In this document: piece after piece, positions 6,662 through 14,089 of the stretch
How the letters are laid out: each line of letters begins with the position of its first letter
Position numbering within the stretch: position 1 is the stretch's first letter
IMG/VR virus record: IMGVR_UViG_3300045019_000155
Location: 1 to 24,903 of that record
Origin: a virus
DNA: 24,903 nucleotides
Direction: 5' to 3' (one strand)
The notes under the pieces: generated by a model
What the model saw: only the letters and a program-made list of their open reading frames with translations
Told to the model about the DNA's origin: nothing
Databases searched by the model: none
Made by a program: the position numbers and the translations under genes

Positions 6662-8481
6662 TACCGCTTGCCCGCCGGCGCCAAGTTCACCGCGATCTGG
6701 CCCAGGCGCATGAAGGCGGGCAGAGACGCGCCCTCGAACAGCAGGCGGAACAGCCGACCGGAGCAACGGAAATCGACCTTGTCCTCGCCGGCCGCCATCG
6801 CAAACGGCCCCTTCACGTTCTCGTCGCCCTGAGGCTTGAGACGGCTGACGACCGTCACGTTAATCGGTCCCACCTGGTTCTTCACGTCGGGCCAGACGCC
6901 GAGCAGGAGCGCGGTCAGATCCTCGCTCAGGTATTGGTCTGCCGTCTCGATGGACCAGGCCAGCGGCTGGCCGTCGGCGCTCTGGCCGCGTTCGTGCCAG
7001 TAGACGTTCCCCTGAGGGGTCACGCCGATGGGATCGCCTGCCGGGCCGGCGTCAACAAAAGCTGATCGCGCCATACGACCGCGCGACCACCCCTGGCCGG
7101 CGAGGGAGAGCGCCACATAGCGGCTGTTCTCCGTCCCATCGCGATTGTCTGGGTAGTCCCAGCGGACTTCGGAGAAGCGCGAAATGGACGAGGCCACCAC
7201 CTTGTCGGCCTGGGCCGGGGTCAGGTTGTTGAAAAGCTCGTCCCGGATGGCGCACGGGATCGGTTCGACGGTCCCGCCGAGGCCATAGCGATAGAACTGA
7301 CCGTCGTTCCCCATCCAATACGCGGCCTGGCCCACCACCACGGCGGCGTTCGGGCCGATCAGCCCGCACTTCTGGGCGATCTGATCGAAACGCCAGATCT
7401 GATTTAGCGCGCCGACGAAGGTTCCGAGGAAGAGGCTGTGATTGGTCCAGACGAGCAGGTAGGGGCCGAGCACCCGGCCGGCTACGATCCGGCCGCCACC
7501 GGGGAGGATGTACTCGGCCGCCGTCGTCGCCGCGCTGGTCCGCCACTCAGTGTTCCGTCGCACCCCGGAATGGCGGATGCAGAGCGGGTTGAACTTGCCC
7601 GAGACCTCTTCATTGCAGCCGAGGGCGAAGATCATCTCTTGCGGCGCGATCAGGGCGAAGGTGCAGTTGCGGGGCGCGTTCGGGAGCGCTGCGGCCGGCG
7701 TGCCGGTGTTGTTGTCCCAGGCGTACAGCGTGCCGCCCCGCGGGTTGGCGACCAGCTCTTCGCCGAAAGCCCCGAAAGACCAGGTGCGCGGAAAATAATC
7801 GGCGGTGGACGGCTCGGAGTAGCCGCCGATGCTATAGGCCCCCGTGCTGTAGCCAGCGCCGCCGGTCCCATCGATCGAACCCGGCTGGAGGGCGCGCTGA
7901 GGCGCGAACTGCATTCCCGCGCCGCCCGTCGCCGGGACGTCAGCCTTAACCGCCGCCCCGCCGCCTGTGGCCGTCGAGGTCGCGTTGCTGCCGAAAGTGA
8001 ACTTGTAGTGGTCGGCGTCGACCTTGGTGACGACGAAAGTACCGTTGGGCGTGATGCCTCCAACAGCCGTGGCGCCGGAGATCGTCACGCTCGTACCGTC
8101 GCTGATGTTGTGGCCGACCTCGGTGACGGTCACGGTCGGCTTGCCGTTCTCGACCGCCAGAGGGTTCGACGCGAGCGTCTTGGAGAGCAGCGCGTTCGAG
8201 GCTGCGGTGATGGTGAAGGTGTCCGGGTCCACGACGGTGACGACGTAGGTTCCAGCCGGCGCGATCCGGCCGACGCCAACGCCGCCAGACACGACCACGT
8301 TCTCGCCGTTCTGGAGGCCGTGGCCCTGCACCTTCATGGTCAGGAGCGGCGATCCGTTCGTCACGATGACGTCGGCGCCGCGAATGGTGAAGGGCGGCAG
8401 CGCAAGCGTCGGCGTGATCGTCGCCAGGAGGCCGCCGACCCAGACCTGAAGCGCTGAGTGCGTGCCGAGGGATCGCGCCAT
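6661..8481 (-). CDS. Tail nozzle-like structural protein, N-terminus apparently missing
   Basis: A 606-residue protein of the large beta-rich nozzle or DNA-stabilisation class (P22 gp10 / T7 gp12-like). It opens with RSLGTHSALQVWVGG and TITP, which in relatives I recall sits 60-100 residues into the protein, after a region on the genomic scale of a beta-propeller blade. Two repeated beta modules follow (about residues 31-97 and 113-170, each with G-H-x-x-x-x-G, ISGA/VSGG, GTYVV/GTFVV and a DPDTF/DADHY turn). The propeller-like body then has YWMGNDGQFYRY, WDYPDNRDGTENSRYV and a C-terminal SGRLFRLLFEG, MRLG tail. The ATG 8481 lies inside another frame carrying a Gly-rich fragment. The missing N-terminus is inferred from family memory. 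Confidence 0.75.
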   Translation of the reverse strand: MARSLGTHSALQVWVGGLLATITPTLALPPFTIRGADVIVTNGSPLLTMKVQGHGLQNGENVVVSGGVGVGRIAPAGTYVVTVVDPDTFTITAASNALLSKTLASNPLAVENGKPTVTVTEVGHNISDGTSVTISGATAVGGITPNGTFVVTKVDADHYKFTFGSNATSTATGGGAAVKADVPATGGAGMQFAPQRALQPGSIDGTGGAGYSTGAYSIGGYSEPSTADYFPRTWSFGAFGEELVANPRGGTLYAWDNNTGTPAAALPNAPRNCTFALIAPQEMIFALGCNEEVSGKFNPLCIRHSGVRRNTEWRTSAATTAAEYILPGGGRIVAGRVLGPYLLVWTNHSLFLGTFVGALNQIWRFDQIAQKCGLIGPNAAVVVGQAAYWMGNDGQFYRYGLGGTVEPIPCAIRDELFNNLTPAQADKVVASSISRFSEVRWDYPDNRDGTENSRYVALSLAGQGWSRGRMARSAFVDAGPAGDPIGVTPQGNVYWHERGQSADGQPLAWSIETADQYLSEDLTALLLGVWPDVKNQVGPINVTVVSRLKPQGDENVKGPFAMAAGEDKVDFRCSGRLFRLLFEGASLPAFMRLGQIAVNLAPAGKR

Positions 8482-8779
8482 AGCCCACGTTCCACTCCAG
8501 CAGCGTTCCTCGCGGCAGCATCAGTTTGCTGTGGCCCGCCGCCCCGCCGCCGCCGCCGTAGTACGTGCCACCGCCGGTAACTGCGTCTACGTTGCCGGTA
8601 GCGCCACCGCCCGTGCAGAAAATCAGGGCCCATAGCGTTTCGGTCAGGGTGTACGAGCTGATACCCCAAGTGGGAAACAGCCTCGGCGTGGCCGTGTTGA
8701 TGACGCCGACCAGATTTGGCAGCGACAGATTGCGCTTGCCGCTCATCCGCTGCCCGCGAAACCCCAGCAGGCCGCGCAT
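8466..8779 (-). pseudogene. 5' fragment of a Gly-rich tail protein gene
   Basis: This frame starts with ATG 8779, overlapping the upstream TAA (TAATG), so it begins as a properly coupled late gene. About 105 natural-looking residues follow: an opening MSGKRNLSLPNLVGV, then GISSYTLTETLWALIFCTGGG, a Gly-rich stretch TYYGGGGGAAGHS and LPRGTLLEWNVGYGA. This is the pattern of Gly-rich tail-fibre-type domains. Beyond about 8466 the frame stays open to 7946 but turns into Arg/His/Pro-rich shadow sequence, while the nozzle protein takes over in the frame shifted by one base. The gene has therefore lost its 3' part. I see no slippery heptamer that would support programmed frameshifting, so deletion (or an assembly error) is the simpler view. 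Confidence 0.6.
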
Positions 8780-9195
8780 TAGTACTTGCCGCCGATGGCC
8801 ATGAAGGTCACGCCGTCCGCCACGGCGACGCCGATGGCGACCTCAAGCCCGATGCCAGGGCCGAGGATCAGCGGGTTGATGTCGCTGTACTCGAACGGCG
8901 TTTTGACCCCGGTGACGCCCGCGGCCGGCGCGGCGGGCGTGCCCGACAGACGGCCGTCGATGTACATCTTGGTCGCGCCAGACATCGAATAGAGCTGGAA
9001 GTGATTGGGCGACCCAAGGGCGCCGCTGTTGATGGCCCAAAGGCCCTCGATCCGCATGCCGTTGGGGTTATCGGCCGCCGCGATCAGCGTGACGGTCGCG
9101 GTCGGCGTGTCGATGTCGGTGTTCGCCGCCGTGCAGCGCACGGCGGCGCTCCACGGGGTCTGCGGCGACATGAAGCTGTTGGGTGTCGCGGACAT
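8779..9195 (-). CDS. Small phage structural protein
   Basis: A 138-residue, Ala/Gly/Thr-rich protein, probably all-beta, with segments such as WSAAVRCTAANTDIDTPTATV, PNHFQLYSMSGATKMYIDG and a C-terminal GVTFMAIGGKY. It has no named domain that I recognise. The ATG at 9195 follows TAGGAG, in which the stop of the previous gene forms part of the ribosome-binding site. It lies between two tail-type proteins of a late operon, so a minor virion or tail-decoration role is inferred from position and composition. Confidence 0.7.
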   Translation of the reverse strand: MSATPNSFMSPQTPWSAAVRCTAANTDIDTPTATVTLIAAADNPNGMRIEGLWAINSGALGSPNHFQLYSMSGATKMYIDGRLSGTPAAPAAGVTGVKTPFEYSDINPLILGPGIGLEVAIGVAVADGVTFMAIGGKY

Positions 9196-9204
9196 CTGGG
9201 GCTC

Positions 9205-9849
9205 CTACAGGGCGAGGGCGAAAGCGGCGGCCAGGGTGGCGGCTTCGGCGAGGGTCGCGGCTTTGCGCGCGGCCTGGTCTGTCGGGTAGTCGGACAGATC
9301 GCCGACGACGATCCCGCGCCAGTTGGCGTGTGTGCCGTCGGTGCCCAGCAGCTTGCCGGCGTTGCCGCCCTGGCCGGGGAGGTCGATGGCGTTGAACGCC
9401 AGCGCGTCGGCATAGGCCTTGTTGACGATGCCATCGGGCTCGGTCGGGGGTCCGATGCGCGTGAACTGCGCACGCCGGAAATTCGCCCCGTCGCTGACCA
9501 CCAGCCCGACCTCGCCGGGCCTGATCACGGCGGTCGCGCCGCCGCCTGTGGTCACGATCACATCGCCCGAGGCGTTGTTGCGGACGATGTACCACTTCTC
9601 CACGGCCGGCGCGGTGATGGTCCCGCCGGTGCCGCTGGTCACGTCCAGGAATGCGCAGCGGGCCTCATCCTCCAGGCCGTTCGCCGTGGTGAGGGTCTTA
9701 GCGCCGGAGAGAGCGAACGCGACGCGCTTGGCGATGGCGTCTTCCAGCGGCTGAAAAACCTGCTGGTTCAGGATCACGCCCCAGGCGTTCAGGTTGTCGC
9801 CCGGCGCCTGGTAGTTCAGGCGGAAGCGAAGAGACCACGTGCTAGGCAA
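9205..9849 (-). CDS. Tail fibre-like structural protein, TTG start
   Basis: A 214-residue protein opening with PSTWSLRFRLNYQAPGDNL, a start I associate with phage tail or fibre attachment proteins. A beta-rich middle follows (ALSGAKTLTTANG, VEKWYIVRNNASGDVIVTTG, RPGEVGLVVSDGANFRR) and then an Ala-rich helical tail. The middle repeats the style of phage fibre modules that display an N-N-x-S-G-x-V turn. The only sensible start is TTG at 9847-9849, preceded by GGAG at a good distance and overlapping the stop of the upstream gene (9842-9844) by 8 bp; there is no in-frame ATG or GTG nearby. The C-terminus is short for a host-recognition fibre, so it may be an adaptor for one. Confidence 0.7.
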   Translation of the reverse strand: MPSTWSLRFRLNYQAPGDNLNAWGVILNQQVFQPLEDAIAKRVAFALSGAKTLTTANGLEDEARCAFLDVTSGTGGTITAPAVEKWYIVRNNASGDVIVTTGGGATAVIRPGEVGLVVSDGANFRRAQFTRIGPPTEPDGIVNKAYADALAFNAIDLPGQGGNAGKLLGTDGTHANWRGIVVGDLSDYPTDQAARKAATLAEAATLAAAFALAL

Positions 9850-10090
9850 TGGCGGCTCCAGTGTCTTGCCTGATCCAGGCGACGCCGTTCGAGACGGCCA
9901 GAATGTCGAGATCGGCCACCCGCAGGACCCCGTTGGGCCAGTTGGCGGCAGGCGGGAGGTCCGCGGCGGCCACGGCGTAGACCACCACAGGCTGGCCGGG
10001 TTGCTGCAGCTGCGCGATGGCGTCCACGACCGCCTGAAAGAACGGTCGCGGGTCCTGCCGGGCGTCTACCGGCGCGACGAGGCCAGCCAT
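9842..10090 (-). CDS. Small conserved-type phage protein of unknown role
   Basis: An 82-residue protein starting MAGLVAPVDARQDPRPFFQAVVDAI... with a C-terminal half built around NGVLRVADLDILAVSNGVAWIRQDTG. That pattern of a short helical start then a beta strand pair (tested variable, NGVAWIR) is common among small head-tail or neck-region phage proteins. The ATG at 10090 shares one base with the adaptor stop (TGATG). No catalytic or metal-binding motif is visible. It is part of the coupled late operon; the virion-associated role is inferred from position. Confidence 0.7.
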   Translation of the reverse strand: MAGLVAPVDARQDPRPFFQAVVDAIAQLQQPGQPVVVYAVAAADLPPAANWPNGVLRVADLDILAVSNGVAWIRQDTGAAIA

Positions 10091-10719
10091 CAGCCGAGCC
10101 GGATATCGTACGCTTGTGGTCGCCGAAGCGCGGGGTCGCTGCGAAGCTTGCTATGCGCCCGGCTCTGATTTTCCTTGTTGGTCGCTTCCTGCATGGCGAC
10201 GTCGAAGCGCCCTTGGAACAAGGCCATCAGATCGGCGTCGCGTAGGAAGGGTGCCGCTTCGAGCAGCGTCCCGAACAGGTAGAGGTCGGGGTAGTCGGTC
10301 AGGATCGGGTTCGTGGGTTCGGCGTCGGAGAGCGCGAACCTGCGTAGATGGCGCAAGGTTACGGCGTAGGCCTGGTCAGCGGGCCGCTCGAAGAGGAGCG
10401 ATCCGCAGTCGATGGCCCAGAACTCGGGCCGGCCAGCGGTCGAATGTGCCTCCATCAGCGCCGGGTCGATGAAGCGCAGCTCGTCGCAGCCCCACATATG
10501 CACCGAGACGGCCTCTGAGAAGGTCGCCGGCAGGGTGATGGCCCGCGATCCTGGAGTGGCCTCCAGTGCGGCGTTGACCTCGTTCATTCGGCCTCGGAAC
10601 AGCCGGTTCAGGCGGCTTTCGGCCAGAACGATGAAGTCTGGGATGCGCGGGTTCAGGTCCGAGCGCTCCAGCCACTCGGCGGTCGCGCTCTTGAGGTCGC
10701 TGTAGGTGGACAGAGACAT
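10090..10719 (-). CDS. Head-tail adaptor (connector) protein
   Basis: A 209-residue protein of the short-tailed phage adaptor type (P22 gp4-like / SU10 adaptor-like), which would bind below the portal ring. It begins MSLSTYSDLKSATAEWLERS, followed by IPDFIVLAESRLNRLFR, a signature opening of this family. A beta-rich middle has ITLPATFSEAVSV and a helical end has LLEAAPFLRDADLMALFQGRF. The ATG at 10719 is preceded by AGGCGAG at about 8 bases. A longer in-frame extension to 11034 runs through non-coding and antisense sequence and is rejected. The gene is next to an opposite-strand insertion (10801-11080) rather than to the coat gene directly. Confidence 0.85.
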   Translation of the reverse strand: MSLSTYSDLKSATAEWLERSDLNPRIPDFIVLAESRLNRLFRGRMNEVNAALEATPGSRAITLPATFSEAVSVHMWGCDELRFIDPALMEAHSTAGRPEFWAIDCGSLLFERPADQAYAVTLRHLRRFALSDAEPTNPILTDYPDLYLFGTLLEAAPFLRDADLMALFQGRFDVAMQEATNKENQSRAHSKLRSDPALRRPQAYDIRLG

Positions 10720-10800
10720 AGGGAACTCGCCTGTTCGGTGAACGCGGATTGACACCCGGCCCCAAGTGCGTTGGTTAACGCTACCTAGGGGAGAGTTGGT

Positions 10801-11217
10801 ATGTTGAAGATGCTCGGCGCGGCTGTGGCCGCAGGTACGTTGATATGGGCGAGCGCTGCGGGCGCGGCGCAGGTGGTCACTTTCGACGCCAGCCGCTTTC
10901 CGACTGACGAGTTTTACATCGTTTGGGAGGACTGGAGACCGCCAACCTCCGGCCAACTGGTCAGGGTCACGCTCACTTGGAACGAGCTGAACTTCGAACC
11001 CGACACCGGCCTTATCGCGGAGTACCGGGGTCACTTCTACTACTGGGAAAATCTCACCAACGAGATCCGCAGCAATGACCTATATTCGTCCTCCTTGATG
11101 TCGTACTGGCGCACGATCCGCATGGAGATGCCGTCGAAGACCTCGCGCGCCGAGAAGTCGACGCCCTTGGGCATCACCAGGTCGGCAGTCGCGAATGCGA
11201 AGGCGCCCTTCTGGTAA
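10801..11217 (+). CDS. Secreted-protein gene cut at its 3' end, inside the late operon
   Basis: An opposite-strand gene with a clear signal peptide: MLKMLGAAVAAGTLIWASAA, with likely cleavage after AGA near residue 22. The mature part contains VVTFDASRFPTDEFYIVWED and VRVTLTWNEL, which suggests a small extracellular beta protein. The start is well supported by GGGGAG at 10788-10793, seven bases before the ATG, and a consensus -35 TTGACA lies at 10749-10754, although no good -10 follows. Natural-looking sequence ends at about residue 93 (11079). The rest of the ORF to 11217 is the antisense of coat-protein codons and is Ser/Lys/Arg-rich. The gene therefore seems truncated by the junction with the coat gene. 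It may be a host gene carried in by rearrangement, or a moron. Confidence 0.55.
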   Translation: MLKMLGAAVAAGTLIWASAAGAAQVVTFDASRFPTDEFYIVWEDWRPPTSGQLVRVTLTWNELNFEPDTGLIAEYRGHFYYWENLTNEIRSNDLYSSSLMSYWRTIRMEMPSKTSRAEKSTPLGITRSAVANAKAPFW

Positions 11218-12290
11218 AGCAGCGAAGTTCCCGAGAGCTTCGACGCCGTGCCGAGCACGGTCACGGCCGCGGTCGCCGAGGTGGTCGGAATGACCACGTT
11301 CTGACGCGCGCCGCCCGTGACGATAGCCGGCGAGATGTTGATGTTGCCCGCGCCGCCCGCAGCGTCGTCGGTGACGACGAACTGCATGGGAACGCCGGTA
11401 GACAGGCGGCTTTCCGGGTGAACCCGGAAGACGTTCCCGATGGTAATGACGTCGCCCTTCTTGAAGGTGCCGGTCCCGGTCGCGAGGGTGATGGTCGAGA
11501 TCGGGGTTTCCGAGTTCGCCGGGATCACGCCGACCAGGGTGGACGTGGTGTAGGCGCCATTCGCCGCGCCGCGGGTATGCGACGGCCACAGGGTGTTTTC
11601 CATGAAGTCGAAGCCGGCGGTGCGGCCCATGTAGCCTTCACGGTACTGCTCGCCGAGCGACTTCTGGTCGTTGAACAGGCCCTTCAGCGCGTCCACCAGG
11701 TCGGTGTTGTTCTGCGAGTTCAGGTTCGCATAGCGCTTGCTGAGCGGCGCCAGCGCATCGACGAGCTTCTGCCGGCCGTTCAGGACATCACGCCAGGTCG
11801 GGGCGCCGGTCAGCCAGATCGACTGGGCGACGTCCTTGTACATGGACATGGCGTCGGCCTCGATATTGGCCGCGAGTACCGACATGGCCGGCTCCAGGAT
11901 GCGGTCCGAGAAGTCGTCCAGTGAGAGGGTCAGATCGACCGAGTTGAAGTTGAGATCGACGCCCCTCTGGGTGCTGACCTTGAGGTTGACGCTCTGCTCT
12001 TTGGTGTCCTGAGCGACCAGCTGGCGGCCGTTGCGGACCACGTACTGGTTCGGCAGGCGCACCTTCAGGGTGTCGCCGATCTTGGCGCCGGGCTTGGCGA
12101 AGCTGTCGTCATACTCGCGGGTGATGGAGCCCACGAAGTTCAGCTTCTGGTGCAGGACGCGCAGGGCCTCGCGGGTGATCGCGGTACCCTTGCGCTTCGG
12201 CGTAGCCGGGCCGTAGTCGGTGAGGGTGTGGCAGGACCCGAAGCCCTGGATCACGGGAAAGCTCATCGGTTCGTCGCGGTCGTCGATCAT
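11040..12290 (-). CDS. Major coat protein, P22 type, altered at both ends
   Basis: A 416-residue protein whose core matches the P22 coat family (PF11651). After about 35 residues comes the usual opening AITREALRVLHQKLNF, then the segment YDDSFAKPGAKIGDTLKVRL, the Asn/Gly-rich middle, and near the end GISMRIVRQYDIKEDEY. Two oddities appear. The first 30 or so residues (from ATG 12290, MIDDRDEPMSFPVIQGFGS) are not what I expect for a coat N-terminus. The last 13 residues after the EDEY motif replace the usual conserved ending (a Leu-Tyr-Gly segment plus an R-P-E-type tail), exactly where an opposite-strand gene is also interrupted. ATG 12290 overlaps the TerL stop as ATGA. The product may not assemble. 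Confidence 0.8.
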   Translation of the reverse strand: MIDDRDEPMSFPVIQGFGSCHTLTDYGPATPKRKGTAITREALRVLHQKLNFVGSITREYDDSFAKPGAKIGDTLKVRLPNQYVVRNGRQLVAQDTKEQSVNLKVSTQRGVDLNFNSVDLTLSLDDFSDRILEPAMSVLAANIEADAMSMYKDVAQSIWLTGAPTWRDVLNGRQKLVDALAPLSKRYANLNSQNNTDLVDALKGLFNDQKSLGEQYREGYMGRTAGFDFMENTLWPSHTRGAANGAYTTSTLVGVIPANSETPISTITLATGTGTFKKGDVITIGNVFRVHPESRLSTGVPMQFVVTDDAAGGAGNINISPAIVTGGARQNVVIPTTSATAAVTVLGTASKLSGTSLLYQKGAFAFATADLVMPKGVDFSAREVFDGISMRIVRQYDIKEDEYRSLLRISLVRFSQ

Positions 12291-13615
12291 GCCGCCCATC
12301 CTCTCCGTGCTGGCTTGCCCCTGTGGTCCTCGCCGTTCGCCGTCTCGATCATCTGGCGGCGGTTGACCGCGAACTCGCCGAACGCATCGGAGCCGTGGCT
12401 TGCGCTGTCGTGCAGCGGGCCGGTGTAGGCGCTCAGGCTGCGGTTCCAGCGTTTGCGGTAGGACCGGAGCCGCAGCAGGCCGGTGGCGCACCGCTCGGCG
12501 TCGAACCAGGTGATCGGAATGACCTGGCGCGAGGCGTTGATGCGGTCCTCAGGATCGGCCGCAACGCCAACGCTGATGCCGCCTAGGCCGAGGCCTTGAA
12601 GCGTCTCGTAGCGGCTGCGCGCCCCAGCCCCCAGCTCCCGGACCATGACGTCGTGCGGGAGGTAGTGCGTGCCGTAGACGTAGGGCTTGCTGGCGATGGC
12701 GTCGCGGACGATGGACTGAAGCCCTTCGCCCGACGTCTCATAGTAGTCGATGGCCCGAACCTGTTGGCCGGACTGCTGGAAGAACCAGATAGCGGTGTAG
12801 TCGTCGACGCCCAGGTCCCAGGCCGTGTCCACCTTGAGCGCCGGGTCATAGGGCACGGGTCCAACCCGATTGCCGTCCTCGGCAGCCTTGATGAGGCTGG
12901 CGTAGTAGGCGCCAGGCGTGGCCGCGTCGAAGTCGACCAGATATTCCTGGTTGAACATCGCCTCGCCGTCGTCGGCGCCGTTCTCGCTGATCAGCTCGGC
13001 CTTTTCCTTGGCGAGCTGTTCGGCCGTGAAGACCCCCGTCTCGGTCGCCTTCGACTTCATCGTGAACCACGTCTGGTCCAGTGCTCGTGCGTCCCATGCT
13101 CTTGTGGCGTGGTTCCGGCCGCGCGGCGTCCAGATGAAGAGCGCCCAGCCGCCGTTCTCGGCCAGGATCGGGCGCAGATAGGTCCAGGCCTCCGGCTTGG
13201 CCAGCGCCCACTCCGAGAGCACCACGCCGACCGGCGGCGAGCCGACGAGGCTGTTGTAGTTGTCGGAGCCGAGAACCTGCCACGTCGAACCGCTCTTCAG
13301 CTCGATGAGCATTTCCTGTTCGTGCTTGCGGCGCCGGATCTCAGGCGGGAACGCCTCGTCGATGCGCTTCATGCCCGTGTGCGGGTTCACCGCACCCCAG
13401 ATCGCCTTTCGGGCCTGAGACGCCTCGGGCAGCATGTGCCAGTAGGTGCCCGGCCGCTGCATCGCCGAACAGGCGGTCCAGTGCAGCGCTACGTCGTCCT
13501 TGCCCCAGCGCCGGTGCGCAGCGACGTCCGCCCGAAGCCCGCCGTTCTCCAGGTAGCCCCAGAGCTTGCGCTGGTACGGCCGAGGGTCCCAGCCGTTCGG
13601 AAGCTCAATCGCCAT
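12287..13615 (-). CDS. terL: Terminase large subunit
   Basis: A 442-residue DNA-packaging motor protein with ATPase and nuclease parts. The N-terminal ATPase shows the Walker A-like box HRRWGKDD (residues 34-41), a Walker B-like VVLSEWA at 131-137 and the coupling motif TPRGRNH near 163-169. The C-terminal nuclease opens with DTAWDLGVDDYTAIWF and ends with the acidic HDSASHGSDAFGEF. Length and motif order are normal. The ATG at 13615 overlaps TerS by 11 bp. The stop overlaps the next ATG by ATGA, leaving no room for the portal gene that normally follows in P22-like genomes. Apart from that, the gene looks complete. Confidence 0.92.
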   Translation of the reverse strand: MAIELPNGWDPRPYQRKLWGYLENGGLRADVAAHRRWGKDDVALHWTACSAMQRPGTYWHMLPEASQARKAIWGAVNPHTGMKRIDEAFPPEIRRRKHEQEMLIELKSGSTWQVLGSDNYNSLVGSPPVGVVLSEWALAKPEAWTYLRPILAENGGWALFIWTPRGRNHATRAWDARALDQTWFTMKSKATETGVFTAEQLAKEKAELISENGADDGEAMFNQEYLVDFDAATPGAYYASLIKAAEDGNRVGPVPYDPALKVDTAWDLGVDDYTAIWFFQQSGQQVRAIDYYETSGEGLQSIVRDAIASKPYVYGTHYLPHDVMVRELGAGARSRYETLQGLGLGGISVGVAADPEDRINASRQVIPITWFDAERCATGLLRLRSYRKRWNRSLSAYTGPLHDSASHGSDAFGEFAVNRRQMIETANGEDHRGKPARRGWAA

Positions 13616-13892
13616 CCGTCTCGGGTGTGTAGCGCTTGATGTTCACGACCAGACCAAGTTCGCCATCGACCGTCGCATCTAAGGCCTGGCGAGGCTTTCC
13701 GTGGCCCCGATCGAGAAGGCTGTTCGCTGCCGCGACCTTCGCCGCGGCGCTGTCGCCGTTGGTGGCGACATCGACCAGCACGGCCAGCGCTAGCTCCGTG
13801 TACTGCTGCGCGGCCTCTCGAATGTCGGCCGTCGCCTTGTTGACGACGCCCTTCGGACGGCCTGCGCCAGCGCGTTTTCCGCCTCTGGCCAT
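13605..13892 (-). CDS. Terminase small subunit-like protein
   Basis: A 95-residue protein opening MARGGKRAGAGRPKGVVN, the AGRPKG AT-hook-like start common to small terminase proteins of alphaproteobacterial phages (DUF5681-type). A helical body with many Ala follows (ADIREAAQQYTELALAVLVDV, AANSLLDRGHGKPRQAL). It would recognise the packaging site and load TerL. It is the first gene of the minus-strand late operon and overlaps TerL by 11 bp. The region before its ATG is A/T-rich (13893-13922) with a weak Shine-Dalgarno. I could not identify a convincing late promoter there. Confidence 0.8.
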   Translation of the reverse strand: MARGGKRAGAGRPKGVVNKATADIREAAQQYTELALAVLVDVATNGDSAAAKVAAANSLLDRGHGKPRQALDATVDGELGLVVNIKRYTPETDGD

Positions 13893-13939
13893 TTTTGATT
13901 TCTTTGATTGTTTTTCAAACGTGCTGCTAGCTTGGCCTT

Positions 13940-14089
13940 ATGAAGCCTTTGCCCGCTTTCGTTGTCGCTGGCTGCGGAGCCGCGCTGTGGGCTCTCGTGT
14001 GGACAGGGAGCCTCGTCGAAGCCGCGCGAACAGGCATCCTACTGGCGCTGGTTGCGGCCGGAATTATGTTTGGCAGATCCCAGAAATGA
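13940..14089 (+). CDS. 49-residue two-span membrane protein
   Basis: A plus-strand ORF just upstream of, and divergent from, the terminase genes. The product starts MKPLPAFVVAGCGAALWALV, has a short polar turn (SLVEAARTG) and a second hydrophobic stretch ILLALVAAGIMFG before the basic end RSQK. This predicts a helical hairpin in the membrane. Codon choice is typical of the region (G/C in third positions). The Shine-Dalgarno is poor, which lowers confidence. Its TGA overlaps an ATG of a following ORF (ATGA at 14086-14089). Holin-like or superinfection-exclusion roles are possible but not shown by the sequence. Confidence 0.45.
   Translation: MKPLPAFVVAGCGAALWALVWTGSLVEAARTGILLALVAAGIMFGRSQK

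Noticed and set aside
8440-8500. Programmed ribosomal frameshift between the Gly-rich gene and the nozzle gene
   Set aside because: No slippery heptamer or downstream pseudoknot is visible and the nozzle N-terminus is still missing, so a deletion fits better.
12596-13639. 347-residue plus-strand ORF
   Set aside because: Antisense to terL, with typical Arg/Val/Gly shadow composition.
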